Shown one piece after another: positions 33,811-41,390 of a stretch of 64,000 nt of DNA. A model generated the notes under the pieces. The model was not told the DNA's origin. It searched no databases and saw nothing but the letters and a program-made list of their open reading frames with translations. The stretch comes from Pseudomonas lurida (lineage in GTDB: Bacteria; Pseudomonadota; Gammaproteobacteria; Pseudomonadales; Pseudomonadaceae): the NCBI RefSeq assembly GCF_002563895.1, contig NZ_PDJB01000001.1, positions 2,091,501 to 2,155,500 on the forward strand. The letters are read 5' to 3'. Made by a program: the position numbers and the translations under genes. Numbering within the stretch: position 1 is the stretch's first letter; every line of letters starts with the position of its first letter.

Positions 33811-34794
33811 TTATTTATTGGGCCGTGGCTCCGGGCTTACCACGATCAGCCATGGGGTAAAGGCCTGCAGGTGGATCGGTAGCGTTTGCGCCAGTAGTTG
33901 CAAGGCATGGTCGCTGTTGTCCAGCGGGATGACGGCAGACACTCGCAGGTCTTGCAGCGCGCGCCGATCAAATTGCACGCGGCCGGCGCGATGCCGGGCG
34001 ATTTCGTCCAGCACTTCGGGTAACGGCCGGTTCTCCACCACCAACTGATGGCGGCGCCACGCCTCGTTGATACTGCTCGGGTCGACAGTGCCGGTCAGGC
34101 GTACGTCATCCGAGCGCATCCTGGCCTGCGAGCCTGCGTCGACTTCCAGCGTTTGCTCGCCGTTGGCGCTGTGGGCGGCCACGCGGGACTCGAGCATGCT
34201 CAGCACCGTGACATCACCGTCACGCTTGACCACAAACCGTGTGCCCAGTGCACGCAGCGTGCCTTGAGGCGTCTGCACGACAAACGGCCGCGTGCGGTCG
34301 TGGGCCACCTCCACCAGGATTTCGCCTTGCAGCAGTTCGATGCGGCGCTGCTTGCCATCGAAATGCAGGTTTGCCGCGCTGATACCGTTGAAGGTCAGCG
34401 TTGAGCCATCCGCCAGTTGCAGGGTTTGCCATTGGCCCGGGCCGTTGCGCACGTCGGCCATCCACTGTGGCGGGTAAGGGCTGGCCAGCCATGCCGTTGC
34501 AGGAATTGCCAGGCTGCACGCCAATACCAGTGTGCGCACGGCGTTCTTGCCGCGACGGTTTTTGGGCCGCGCAAACGCGGCGCTCAATGCCGCCCGTGCC
34601 GGGGCTTTTTTGCCGCGCAAGGCCTGCAGGCTGGAAATGACCGCTTCCATTCGGGCGGCAGCCGCGGCGTGATGCGGGCCTTGCTGTTTCCAGCACTCGA
34701 ACGCCCGTCGCTGGGCCTCGTTCAGTTCGCCGTCGTGCAGGCGCAGCAGCCATTCGGCGGCTTGTTCTTCGATCTGCTGGTGGGTGTCCGGCAT
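33811..34794 (-). CDS. FecR-family anti-sigma regulator
   Basis: 327 residues. The N-terminal cytoplasmic anti-sigma region (AAEWLLRLHDGELNEAQRRAFECW) is followed by a single membrane segment (about 85-106) and a periplasmic FecR domain (WQTLQLADGSTLTFNGISAANL, then ILVEVAHDRTRPFVVQTPQGTLRALGTRFVV). The C-terminal region binds the STN domain of the receptor. It lies six bases after the sigma gene, so the two are co-transcribed. The receptor gene follows 78 bases later. Confidence 0.93.
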   Translation of the reverse strand: MPDTHQQIEEQAAEWLLRLHDGELNEAQRRAFECWKQQGPHHAAAAARMEAVISSLQALRGKKAPARAALSAAFARPKNRRGKNAVRTLVLACSLAIPATAWLASPYPPQWMADVRNGPGQWQTLQLADGSTLTFNGISAANLHFDGKQRRIELLQGEILVEVAHDRTRPFVVQTPQGTLRALGTRFVVKRDGDVTVLSMLESRVAAHSANGEQTLEVDAGSQARMRSDDVRLTGTVDPSSINEAWRRHQLVVENRPLPEVLDEIARHRAGRVQFDRRALQDLRVSAVIPLDNSDHALQLLAQTLPIHLQAFTPWLIVVSPEPRPNK

Positions 34795-34800
34795 GCTCAG

Positions 34801-35319
34801 TCAAGTGTCCATACTGTGGCCGCAGTGCATGAGCGCCTGGATCAGGTATTTGCGCACGGTGCGTTCCGACAGGTTGAGTTGCCGGGCGATTTGCTGTTGG
34901 GTCATTTCTTCGAGGTAATACAGCACGAAGGCCTGGCGTGAATACTCGTGCATGCCTTCCAGGATAAACGCGATCTGTTCGAGGGCCTCGAGGGTGGTGT
35001 GGATCTGCTCCGGGGACTGAAACCCCTCGAGTGCGTCAACCGTGAGGGCCAATGCCTGCAGGTAAGCCTGTTCTATCTGCTTGCGCCGCGCCTGGTCGAT
35101 GAGCAGGCGCCTGGCCGTGGTGCTCAAATACGCTCGGGGTTCGCGGATGCCGGCGACGGATTCGCGCGCATTCAGGATGCGTGCAAACGTATCCTGCGCC
35201 AGGTCGGCAGCATTGTGTCGGCAGCCCAGTTTGCGTCGCAGCCAGGTGAGCAGCCAGCCATGATGCTCGCTGTAGAGCTGGGTAATTTCCCGTTGAAATG
35301 GCGGTTCACCCACAGGCAT
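34801..35319 (-). CDS. ECF RNA polymerase sigma factor (FecI/iron-starvation type)
   Basis: 172 residues with region 2 (LYSEHHGWLLTWLRRKLGCRHNAADLAQDTFARIL) and region 4 (YLEEMTQQQIARQLNLSERTVRKYLIQAL). Iron-starvation sigma factors of this type transcribe the neighbouring receptor when FecR relays the siderophore signal. A Fur-box-like sequence lies 19 bases upstream of the start, consistent with expression in low iron. Confidence 0.93.
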   Translation of the reverse strand: MPVGEPPFQREITQLYSEHHGWLLTWLRRKLGCRHNAADLAQDTFARILNARESVAGIREPRAYLSTTARRLLIDQARRKQIEQAYLQALALTVDALEGFQSPEQIHTTLEALEQIAFILEGMHEYSRQAFVLYYLEEMTQQQIARQLNLSERTVRKYLIQALMHCGHSMDT

Positions 35320-35337
35320 AGGCGTGGCTCAGGCGTT

Positions 35338-35356
35338 ATTGAGAATGGTTTTTAAT
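35338..35356 (-). promoter_or_regulatory. Probable Fur box upstream of the ECF sigma gene
   Basis: ATTGAGAATGGTTTTTAAT (plus strand) resembles the Pseudomonas Fur site in the arrangement TGAGAATG.TT...AT. It is imperfect in the second half but placed as expected for an iron-starvation sigma gene. Confidence 0.6.
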
Positions 35357-35471
35357 TGTGCGGCCAAGCCGATGGTAAACGCAATAGACTCGCGTTTAAG
35401 GGGGCAGGAGCCCGTTTTTATGGGGGTTTACCCATGACGAGAAAATATTTCAAATAAATTGCATTTAAATC

Positions 35472-35499
35472 AAGACATTGCGGATTTTTGGTGTATGAT
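35472..35499 (+). promoter_or_regulatory. Promoter of the second tRNA-Val/tRNA-Asp operon
   Basis: AAGACA (35472-35477) and TATGAT (35494-35499) with a 16-base spacer, in an AT-rich context that includes TTTAAAT upstream. It differs from the promoter of copy 1 although the tRNA genes are the same. Confidence 0.6.
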
Positions 35500-35520
35500 G
35501 CCGCCCACACCGAAAGTGAA

Positions 35521-35596
35521 GGGTGATTAGCTCAGCTGGGAGAGCATCTGCCTTACAAGCAGAGGGTCGGCGGTTCGATCCCGTCATCACCCACCA
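35521..35596 (+). tRNA. tRNA-Val (anticodon TAC), copy 2
   Basis: Identical to the copy at 30985 over all 76 bases, including CCA. Confidence 0.97.
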
Positions 35597-35615
35597 TTCG
35601 CTTCAAGTGTTACGC

Positions 35616-35692
35616 GCAGCGGTAGTTCAGTCGGTTAGAATACCGGCCTGTCACGCCGGGGGTCGCGGGTTCGAGTCCCGTCCGCTGCGCCA
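35616..35692 (+). tRNA. tRNA-Asp (anticodon GTC), copy 2
   Basis: Identical to the copy at 31080, with the same 19-base spacer after tRNA-Val. Read-through in the antisense direction gives a spurious open frame. Confidence 0.97.
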
Positions 35693-35734
35693 TATTCGGT
35701 AACCTGGAACGCTGAACGCCAGGTCACCACAGGA

Positions 35735-35763
35735 AGCCCGCTCATTGAGCGGGCTTTTTTTCG
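35735..35763 (+). terminator. Terminator of tRNA operon copy 2
   Basis: Same AGCCCGCTCA stem as copy 1, with a longer TTTTTTT tail. The two copies diverge right after this point. Confidence 0.9.
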
Positions 35764-35996
35764 TCCGCGATTTAGCCTCCCGGTGCCTTGCCGTTGTGCA
35801 CTGCATGTTCGTCCTGAACTGTGCTGGTGCGCCATGACGTGAGGGAATACCCCCATGCAGATTGGTTGATTGCGCCCTCGGCCGCTTAAACGGTTATCTA
35901 TAGCCACGCGAAGACTTCCAGGCGAGTGACTGGCAGCAGGATGCTGCCGTACCCGCTCATTCACATAAAAATAGTCTGCAAGGGGAATGGCTCTAG

Positions 35997-37580
35997 ATGA
36001 AATATCCACTGCGTCCGTTGGTGTTCTGGCCAACTTTCCTGATCCTGCTGGCGGCGGTGATTGTCAGCTACATCGACCTGAATGCATTCCTTGCAGTCAG
36101 CAAACAACTGAACAACCTGATCCTGAAAAACTTCTCATGGCTGTTCAGCGCTGGCTCGTTTGCCATGGTGGTACTGACCGCCATCGTCTACTTCTCTGCG
36201 CTGGGCAAGGTGCGCATAGGCGGTGAAGACGCCCAGCCGTTGCTGAGCAAATGGCGTTGGTTCATGGTGGCGCTGTGCACCACGCTGGCGGTGGGTGTGC
36301 TGTTCTGGACCACGGCTGAACCGCTCTATCACCTGTACGGCCCACCCACCAGCCAGCCCATCCAGGCGGGCAGTTCGGCGGCCAAGAGCTTTGCCATGTC
36401 GACGATGTTCCTGCACTGGACCATCACCCCCTACGCCATCTACCTGGTGCCCTCGCTGGTGTTTGCGCTGGTGTTCTATAACCGTCGCAGCCACTTCTCC
36501 ATCGGCGCCATGCTCGAGCCGCTATTGGGCGAGGCGCGCGTCAAGCGCTACGCGGGGCTGATCGATACCCTGGCGATGTTCGCCCTGGTGGCCGGCATGG
36601 CCTCGTCCCTGGGCACGGGCGCGCTGACCCTGGCCGGTGGCCTGGCCCAGTACATCGGTGGGGAAACCACGCCGTTCCGCCTGGCCATCATCATTGCAAT
36701 CATCGTCATCACCTTTGTCGCGTCGGCCGCCAGCGGTCTGCAGAAAGGTATTGTAATGCTGTCATCGTTCAACACCTGGATCATGCTGGCCCTGGGGTTG
36801 TTCGTGCTGCTGTGCGGGCCGACCTTGTACATGTTCAGCCTCGGCGTCGAATCCCTTGGCGTGTACCTTGACACCTTCTTCAGCCGCAGCCTGTTCACCG
36901 GCGCTGCCAGCGGCGACACCTGGCCGCATAGCTGGACGGTGTTCTACTGGTCGGTGTGGTTTGCCTGGGCGCCCGTGAGTGCGCTGTTCCTCGGCAAGAT
37001 CGGCCGTGGTTACACCGTGCGCGAATTCATCCATATCAACATGTTCTACCCGGCGTTGTTCACCGCGGTGTGGATCTGCATTTTCTCCGGCACCAGCCTG
37101 TACTTCGATGCGCTGGGTGATGGCAGCCTCAACCGTGTGCTGAACGAGCAGGGTGTGGAGCACGTGCTTTACCAGATGTTCCAGCAATTGCCGGCCAGTG
37201 GCCTGATGATCGCGTTCCTGCTGTTCGTGGCGTTCATCTCTTTCGTCACCGCGGCCGACTCCAGCACCGACGTGATTGCCAACCTGTGCAGCAAAGGCGT
37301 GACGGCTGATTCCGACCTCGACGGCAACCCGCTGCTGAAGATCATCTGGGGCCTGATCATCGGCTCGGTGTCGTGGGTGATGGTCGCGTTCGTGGGCATC
37401 GACGGCGTGAAGATGCTCTCCAACCTCGGTGGCTTGCCGGGAATGATCCTGGTGTTGCTGGCCAGTACCTCACTCATCTTTTGGCTGAAGAACCCGGCGC
37501 TGCTCACTGTGAAAACCGTCGGGCCGGCGACTGAGCCCGAGCCGAGTGGCGCCAGGCCCGTCGCGGAATTCGCCCGCTAG
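35997..37580 (+). CDS. BCCT-family transporter (betaine/carnitine/choline type)
   Basis: 527 residues with about 12 membrane segments and the BCCT signature WTVFYWSVWFAWAPVSALFLGKIGRGY, plus WTTAEPLYH near the N-terminus. It lacks the long charged C-terminal tail of osmosensing BetP-like carriers, so catabolic uptake is more likely than osmoprotection. Downstream on the same strand are a CocE-type hydrolase and a LysR regulator, suggesting uptake of a quaternary-ammonium or amino-acid ester or amide that is then hydrolysed. The start at 35997 has AAGGGG about 12 bases upstream. Confidence 0.9.
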   Translation: MKYPLRPLVFWPTFLILLAAVIVSYIDLNAFLAVSKQLNNLILKNFSWLFSAGSFAMVVLTAIVYFSALGKVRIGGEDAQPLLSKWRWFMVALCTTLAVGVLFWTTAEPLYHLYGPPTSQPIQAGSSAAKSFAMSTMFLHWTITPYAIYLVPSLVFALVFYNRRSHFSIGAMLEPLLGEARVKRYAGLIDTLAMFALVAGMASSLGTGALTLAGGLAQYIGGETTPFRLAIIIAIIVITFVASAASGLQKGIVMLSSFNTWIMLALGLFVLLCGPTLYMFSLGVESLGVYLDTFFSRSLFTGAASGDTWPHSWTVFYWSVWFAWAPVSALFLGKIGRGYTVREFIHINMFYPALFTAVWICIFSGTSLYFDALGDGSLNRVLNEQGVEHVLYQMFQQLPASGLMIAFLLFVAFISFVTAADSSTDVIANLCSKGVTADSDLDGNPLLKIIWGLIIGSVSWVMVAFVGIDGVKMLSNLGGLPGMILVLLASTSLIFWLKNPALLTVKTVGPATEPEPSGARPVAEFAR

Positions 37581-37664
37581 GCGCCACACCCTGTGTGTCT
37601 CCCCGCGCTCCCGTCCGGGCGCAGGGGAGCTGTTTGTTCGCAATGAACGTGTTTGGAGTTACCG

Positions 37665-39674
37665 ATGGAAATCGTTACCGAGTTTGCCTACAAGGTCCGC
37701 GAAATCGAGCACTGCCTTATCCCCCTCAAAGACGGCACCCAACTGGCCGCCCGCATCTGGCTGCCAGAAGTTGCCGGCCTGCAGACCTTCCCGGCAATCC
37801 TGGAGTACCTGCCGTACCGCAAACGCGATGGCACGGCTGTGCGCGATGCGTTGACCCACCCGTGGATGGCGGGGCAGGGCTATGTGTGCGTACGCGTCGA
37901 TATGCGCGGCAACGGCGAATCCCGGGGGCTGATGGCCGATGAATACCTGCTGCAGGAACAGGAGGATGCCCTCGAGGTGATCGACTGGCTATGCCAGCAA
38001 CCCTGGTGCGATGGCAACGTCGGCATGATGGGCATCTCCTGGGGCGGCTTCAATGGCCTGCAAGTCGCGGCACGCCAGCCCGAGGCGCTGAAGGCAATCA
38101 TTACCCTGTGCTCCACCGATGACCGCTTTGCTGACGACATCCATTACAAAGGCGGCAACCTGCTGATGGAAAACTTCGGTTGGGCCGCCACCATGCTCAA
38201 CTTCAGCGCTGCCGTGCCCGATCCCTTGTTGGTCGGCGATGACTGGAAAACCCTCTGGCACCAACGTCTGGACGCCATGCCGTTGCTTGCCGAAACGTGG
38301 CTGCAGCATCAGACCCGCGATGACTACTGGCGCCATGGCTCAGTGTGCGAGGACTACGCGCAGATCAAGGCCGCGGTCTATGCCGTGGGCGGGTGGGGCG
38401 ATGCCTACCGCAATACCGTTTCGCGCCTGATGGAAAATCTGCCGGGGCCGAAGAAGGCCATGATCGGTCCATGGATCCACAAGTACCCGCATTTCGCTGT
38501 GCCTAATCCGGCCATCGGTTTTCTGCAAGAAGCCAAACGCTGGTGGGATCACTGGCTCAAGGGCATCGATAATGGGGTGATGGATGACGCCGCCTGTACT
38601 TTTTACCTACAGGATGTTCTGCCGCCAAAGGGCAGTTATGCCGAACGGCCGGGCATCTGGGTGCAGACGGCCGGCTGGCCGGATCCGCAGGTGCAATGGA
38701 CTGATTTCAGCCTCGGCGAACACGGCCTCAATGCGGGCGCGGACCTTCTGGTCACGCCGCGCAGCATTTGCTCGCCGCTGAATACCGGGCTGCATCAGGG
38801 CGAATATTGCGCGATCTGGTTTGGCCCCGATGGCCCGACGGATCAGCGTCGCGATGATGCCCACTCGCTGTGCTTTGACTCTCAACCGTTGACCGAACCT
38901 CTGGCACTGCTGGGCGACGCGCGCCTCAAGCTGCGGGTGGCGAGTGACACATCCTGTGGTCAATTGATCGCCCGGTTGAATGCAGTGGCTCCGGATGGGC
39001 AGGTCACGCAGATCAGCTATGGCGTGCTCAATCTCACGCTTCGAGAGGATGTTTCCTATGTAACACCTGTAGTTCCGGATGAGCCGATGGACGTGCAATT
39101 AAACCTCGACCATATTGGCATGCGCCTGCCCGCCGGCTACCGTTTGCGCCTGGCCCTGAGCACCGCGAGTTTCCCGCTGTTGTGGCCGAGCCGCGAGTTG
39201 ACCACCCTGACCTTGCTGCCGACCCTGCAAAGCCTGCAACTGCCGGTGTTCAAGGGCGAAGCGGTGGCGTGTCCGTTCGAAGCGCCACAATCGGCGCCTC
39301 CGGCCAACCTGGAAGTACTGCGCGCCGCCGCGCCGAAACGCACCCTGGTCGAAGACGTGGGCAGCGGTGCCGTCTGCGTGAAGATCGAAGATGACCTGGG
39401 CGCGGTGCGTTTTACCGACCATGGCCTGTCGGTGGATCAGCGTTGCACCGAGCAATATCGCACCCTGCCCTGGGATCCGCTGTCGACGCGTGCTGATATC
39501 GAATGGCACTACCGAGTTGGCCGCGATCAGTGGGCGGTAGAGGTGGAGAGTCGCTTGAGCGTGCACGCCGATGCCGAGTGGTTCTACATCGACGCGGAGC
39601 AGACCGCCTGGGAAAACGGACAGCTGGAGCACCGCCGGCAATGGAGCAAACGCGTGGCGAGGGTCGCACTGTGA
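37665..39674 (+). CDS. CocE/NonD (X-Pro dipeptidyl-peptidase S15-type) hydrolase
   Basis: 669 residues from the ATG at 37665 (GGAG six bases upstream). The alpha/beta-hydrolase domain has the nucleophile elbow GISWGG (S125), followed by the acyl-Leu/S15-type C-terminal jelly-roll (about residues 430-660). The family includes cocaine esterase, alpha-amino-acid ester hydrolase and Xaa-Pro dipeptidyl peptidases. There is no signal peptide, so it acts in the cytoplasm on an imported substrate. It lies 84 bases after the BCCT gene. The substrate is unknown. Confidence 0.88.
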   Translation: MEIVTEFAYKVREIEHCLIPLKDGTQLAARIWLPEVAGLQTFPAILEYLPYRKRDGTAVRDALTHPWMAGQGYVCVRVDMRGNGESRGLMADEYLLQEQEDALEVIDWLCQQPWCDGNVGMMGISWGGFNGLQVAARQPEALKAIITLCSTDDRFADDIHYKGGNLLMENFGWAATMLNFSAAVPDPLLVGDDWKTLWHQRLDAMPLLAETWLQHQTRDDYWRHGSVCEDYAQIKAAVYAVGGWGDAYRNTVSRLMENLPGPKKAMIGPWIHKYPHFAVPNPAIGFLQEAKRWWDHWLKGIDNGVMDDAACTFYLQDVLPPKGSYAERPGIWVQTAGWPDPQVQWTDFSLGEHGLNAGADLLVTPRSICSPLNTGLHQGEYCAIWFGPDGPTDQRRDDAHSLCFDSQPLTEPLALLGDARLKLRVASDTSCGQLIARLNAVAPDGQVTQISYGVLNLTLREDVSYVTPVVPDEPMDVQLNLDHIGMRLPAGYRLRLALSTASFPLLWPSRELTTLTLLPTLQSLQLPVFKGEAVACPFEAPQSAPPANLEVLRAAAPKRTLVEDVGSGAVCVKIEDDLGAVRFTDHGLSVDQRCTEQYRTLPWDPLSTRADIEWHYRVGRDQWAVEVESRLSVHADAEWFYIDAEQTAWENGQLEHRRQWSKRVARVAL

Positions 39675-39757
39675 GCGGGCAAATGGCAGGATGCCTGCCA
39701 ACGTGATCTCTGCGGGCCTGGGGAAACCTGAGCCCGTGACTGCCAATGGAACTGCCC

Positions 39758-40738
39758 ATGTCGCGCCGAAACGTCGATCTTCCACCCCTCAACTGCCTGC
39801 AGACCTTCGAGGCGGCGGCCCGTCATTTGAGCTTCACCCAGGCGGCCCATGAACTGAACCTGACCCAGAGTGCCGTCAGCCGCCAGGTCAAGCGCCTCGA
39901 GGAAGACCTGGCGCGCCCACTGTTTTATCGGCTGGCCCAGGGCTTGAGCCTGACGCCCGCCGGTGTGCGTTACTTCCGTACCATCCAACGCCTGTTGCGC
40001 GAACTCGACCGCGAGTCCGCCGAGTTGCGCCGTCGCGGCGCCGATCGCCAGTTGACCCTGGCCAGCACCCCCACCATCAGTTCGATCTGGCTCGCCGGTC
40101 TGTTGCCACAGTTCCAGCGCGAACACCCGGATCTGGATATCCGTATCCTGTGCAGCGAAAGCCCCAGCCACCTGGACGTCAGCGAATATGACCTGGGCCT
40201 GTTCTATCACCTGGATGACCTGCCGGCACCACACGGCCTGGAGTTGTCGCCAGTGTTCGATAGCGAGCAGGTCATTACCGTATGCAGTCCCGGCTACGTC
40301 GAGCGTCACGGTCCGATTCGCGACCTGCAACACCTGTTGCACGCTCACACCTTGTTGATTGTCGAGGACCATTATCACGACTGGCTGACCTGGACCGACT
40401 GGTTCGCTGACGCCGGCGCCGACTACTACACCCCGCGTCATGCGCTGCGTACCAACAGTTATCAACTGCTGATGCAGTCGGCGGTGATGGGGCATGGTGT
40501 CGCGTTGGGCTGGAAGAGTCTGCTGGAGGACGACCTCGCGTCCGGCCGCCTGCAAATGGCCTTGCCCCACACCATGCATAGCCGCGGCCGCCTGCATTTG
40601 ATGCAACCCCATCATCGCAACCCGCCCTTGGCGGTGCGCAGTTTTCGCCAATGGTTGCTCGCCCATGGCGGTCGCATGAACAGCCATGAGCCCGAGCCTA
40701 CACACCCACCAGCCGGTAACCCACTTGCAGTTCGGTAA
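39758..40738 (+). CDS. LysR-family regulator (GcvA-like)
   Basis: 326 residues from the ATG at 39758 (GGAA seven bases upstream; the ATG at 39746 adds four residues). It has the GcvA-type start LPPLNCLQTFEAAARHLSFTQAAHELNLTQSAVSRQVKRLEEDL, then the effector domain. It follows the CocE gene on the same strand and probably regulates the BCCT-CocE genes. Its last 41 bases overlap the 3' end of kdpE on the other strand. Confidence 0.88.
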   Translation: MSRRNVDLPPLNCLQTFEAAARHLSFTQAAHELNLTQSAVSRQVKRLEEDLARPLFYRLAQGLSLTPAGVRYFRTIQRLLRELDRESAELRRRGADRQLTLASTPTISSIWLAGLLPQFQREHPDLDIRILCSESPSHLDVSEYDLGLFYHLDDLPAPHGLELSPVFDSEQVITVCSPGYVERHGPIRDLQHLLHAHTLLIVEDHYHDWLTWTDWFADAGADYYTPRHALRTNSYQLLMQSAVMGHGVALGWKSLLEDDLASGRLQMALPHTMHSRGRLHLMQPHHRNPPLAVRSFRQWLLAHGGRMNSHEPEPTHPPAGNPLAVR

Positions 40739-41390
40739 TGAAATGCTGTGGCTGGGCAGGGTTCGCCTCGAGTTTTTGCCGTAAATGCGCCATGTGCACG
40801 CGCAGGTAATGCGCGCGGTCGACGTAATCCAGCCCCCAGACTTCCAGGAGTAACTGCCGGTGTGTCAGCACCCTGCTTTGGCCGCGAATCATGGCGCAGA
40901 GCAAGCGGTATTCGATGGGCGTCAGGTGCACTGAGTGGCCTTGGCGTGACACTTCATGGGTCGCCAGGTCAACTTCGATTTCGCCGAATGCCACCTTGCT
41001 GGTGGCTACCACGTTACCGGTCTGTCCATGCCGGCGCAGTTGGGCACGGATGCGTGCGAGCAACTCGGGCACGCCGAAAGGTTTGGTCAGGTAGTCATCG
41101 GCACCTGCATCCAGGGCGGCGACTTTCTCTTCTTCGCGATCACGGGCCGACAGCACCACAATCGGCACCGACAGCCAGCCACGCAGTTCGCTGATCAGTT
41201 GTTTGCCGTCGCCATCCGGCAGGCCAAGGTCGACGATCACCACGTCAGGTTGGCGGCTCGCGGCGTGAATCAAGGCGCGTTTGACGCTGTCGGCCTCGAA
41301 CACCTGAAAGCCTTCATCCTGCAAGGCGATCCCGACAAAGCGGCGAATATTGGCTTCGTCCTCGACAATCAAAATACGTGCAGTGCTCAT
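40698..41390 (-). CDS. kdpE: KdpE, OmpR-type response regulator of the potassium-transport operon
   Basis: 230 residues: a receiver domain with phospho-acceptor D54 (VVIVDLGLPDGDG) and a C-terminal winged helix (HLTPIEYRLLCAMIRGQSRVLTHRQLLLEVWG). It is the partner of KdpD, whose gene it overlaps by four bases (ATGA). In low potassium the phosphorylated form activates kdpFABC. Confidence 0.95.
   Translation of the reverse strand: MSTARILIVEDEANIRRFVGIALQDEGFQVFEADSVKRALIHAASRQPDVVIVDLGLPDGDGKQLISELRGWLSVPIVVLSARDREEEKVAALDAGADDYLTKPFGVPELLARIRAQLRRHGQTGNVVATSKVAFGEIEVDLATHEVSRQGHSVHLTPIEYRLLCAMIRGQSRVLTHRQLLLEVWGLDYVDRAHYLRVHMAHLRQKLEANPAQPQHFITELQVGYRLVGV

Noticed and set aside
30985..35763. 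Integrative element using tRNA genes as attachment sites
   Set aside because: No integrase or excisionase is present, and the repeats span whole tRNA pairs rather than a tRNA 3' end; homologous duplication explains them better.
35635..36033. Minus-strand open frame of 132 residues
   Set aside because: It reads through tRNA-Asp in antisense (ending in the typical DGTRTRDPRRDRPVF artefact) and has no other support.
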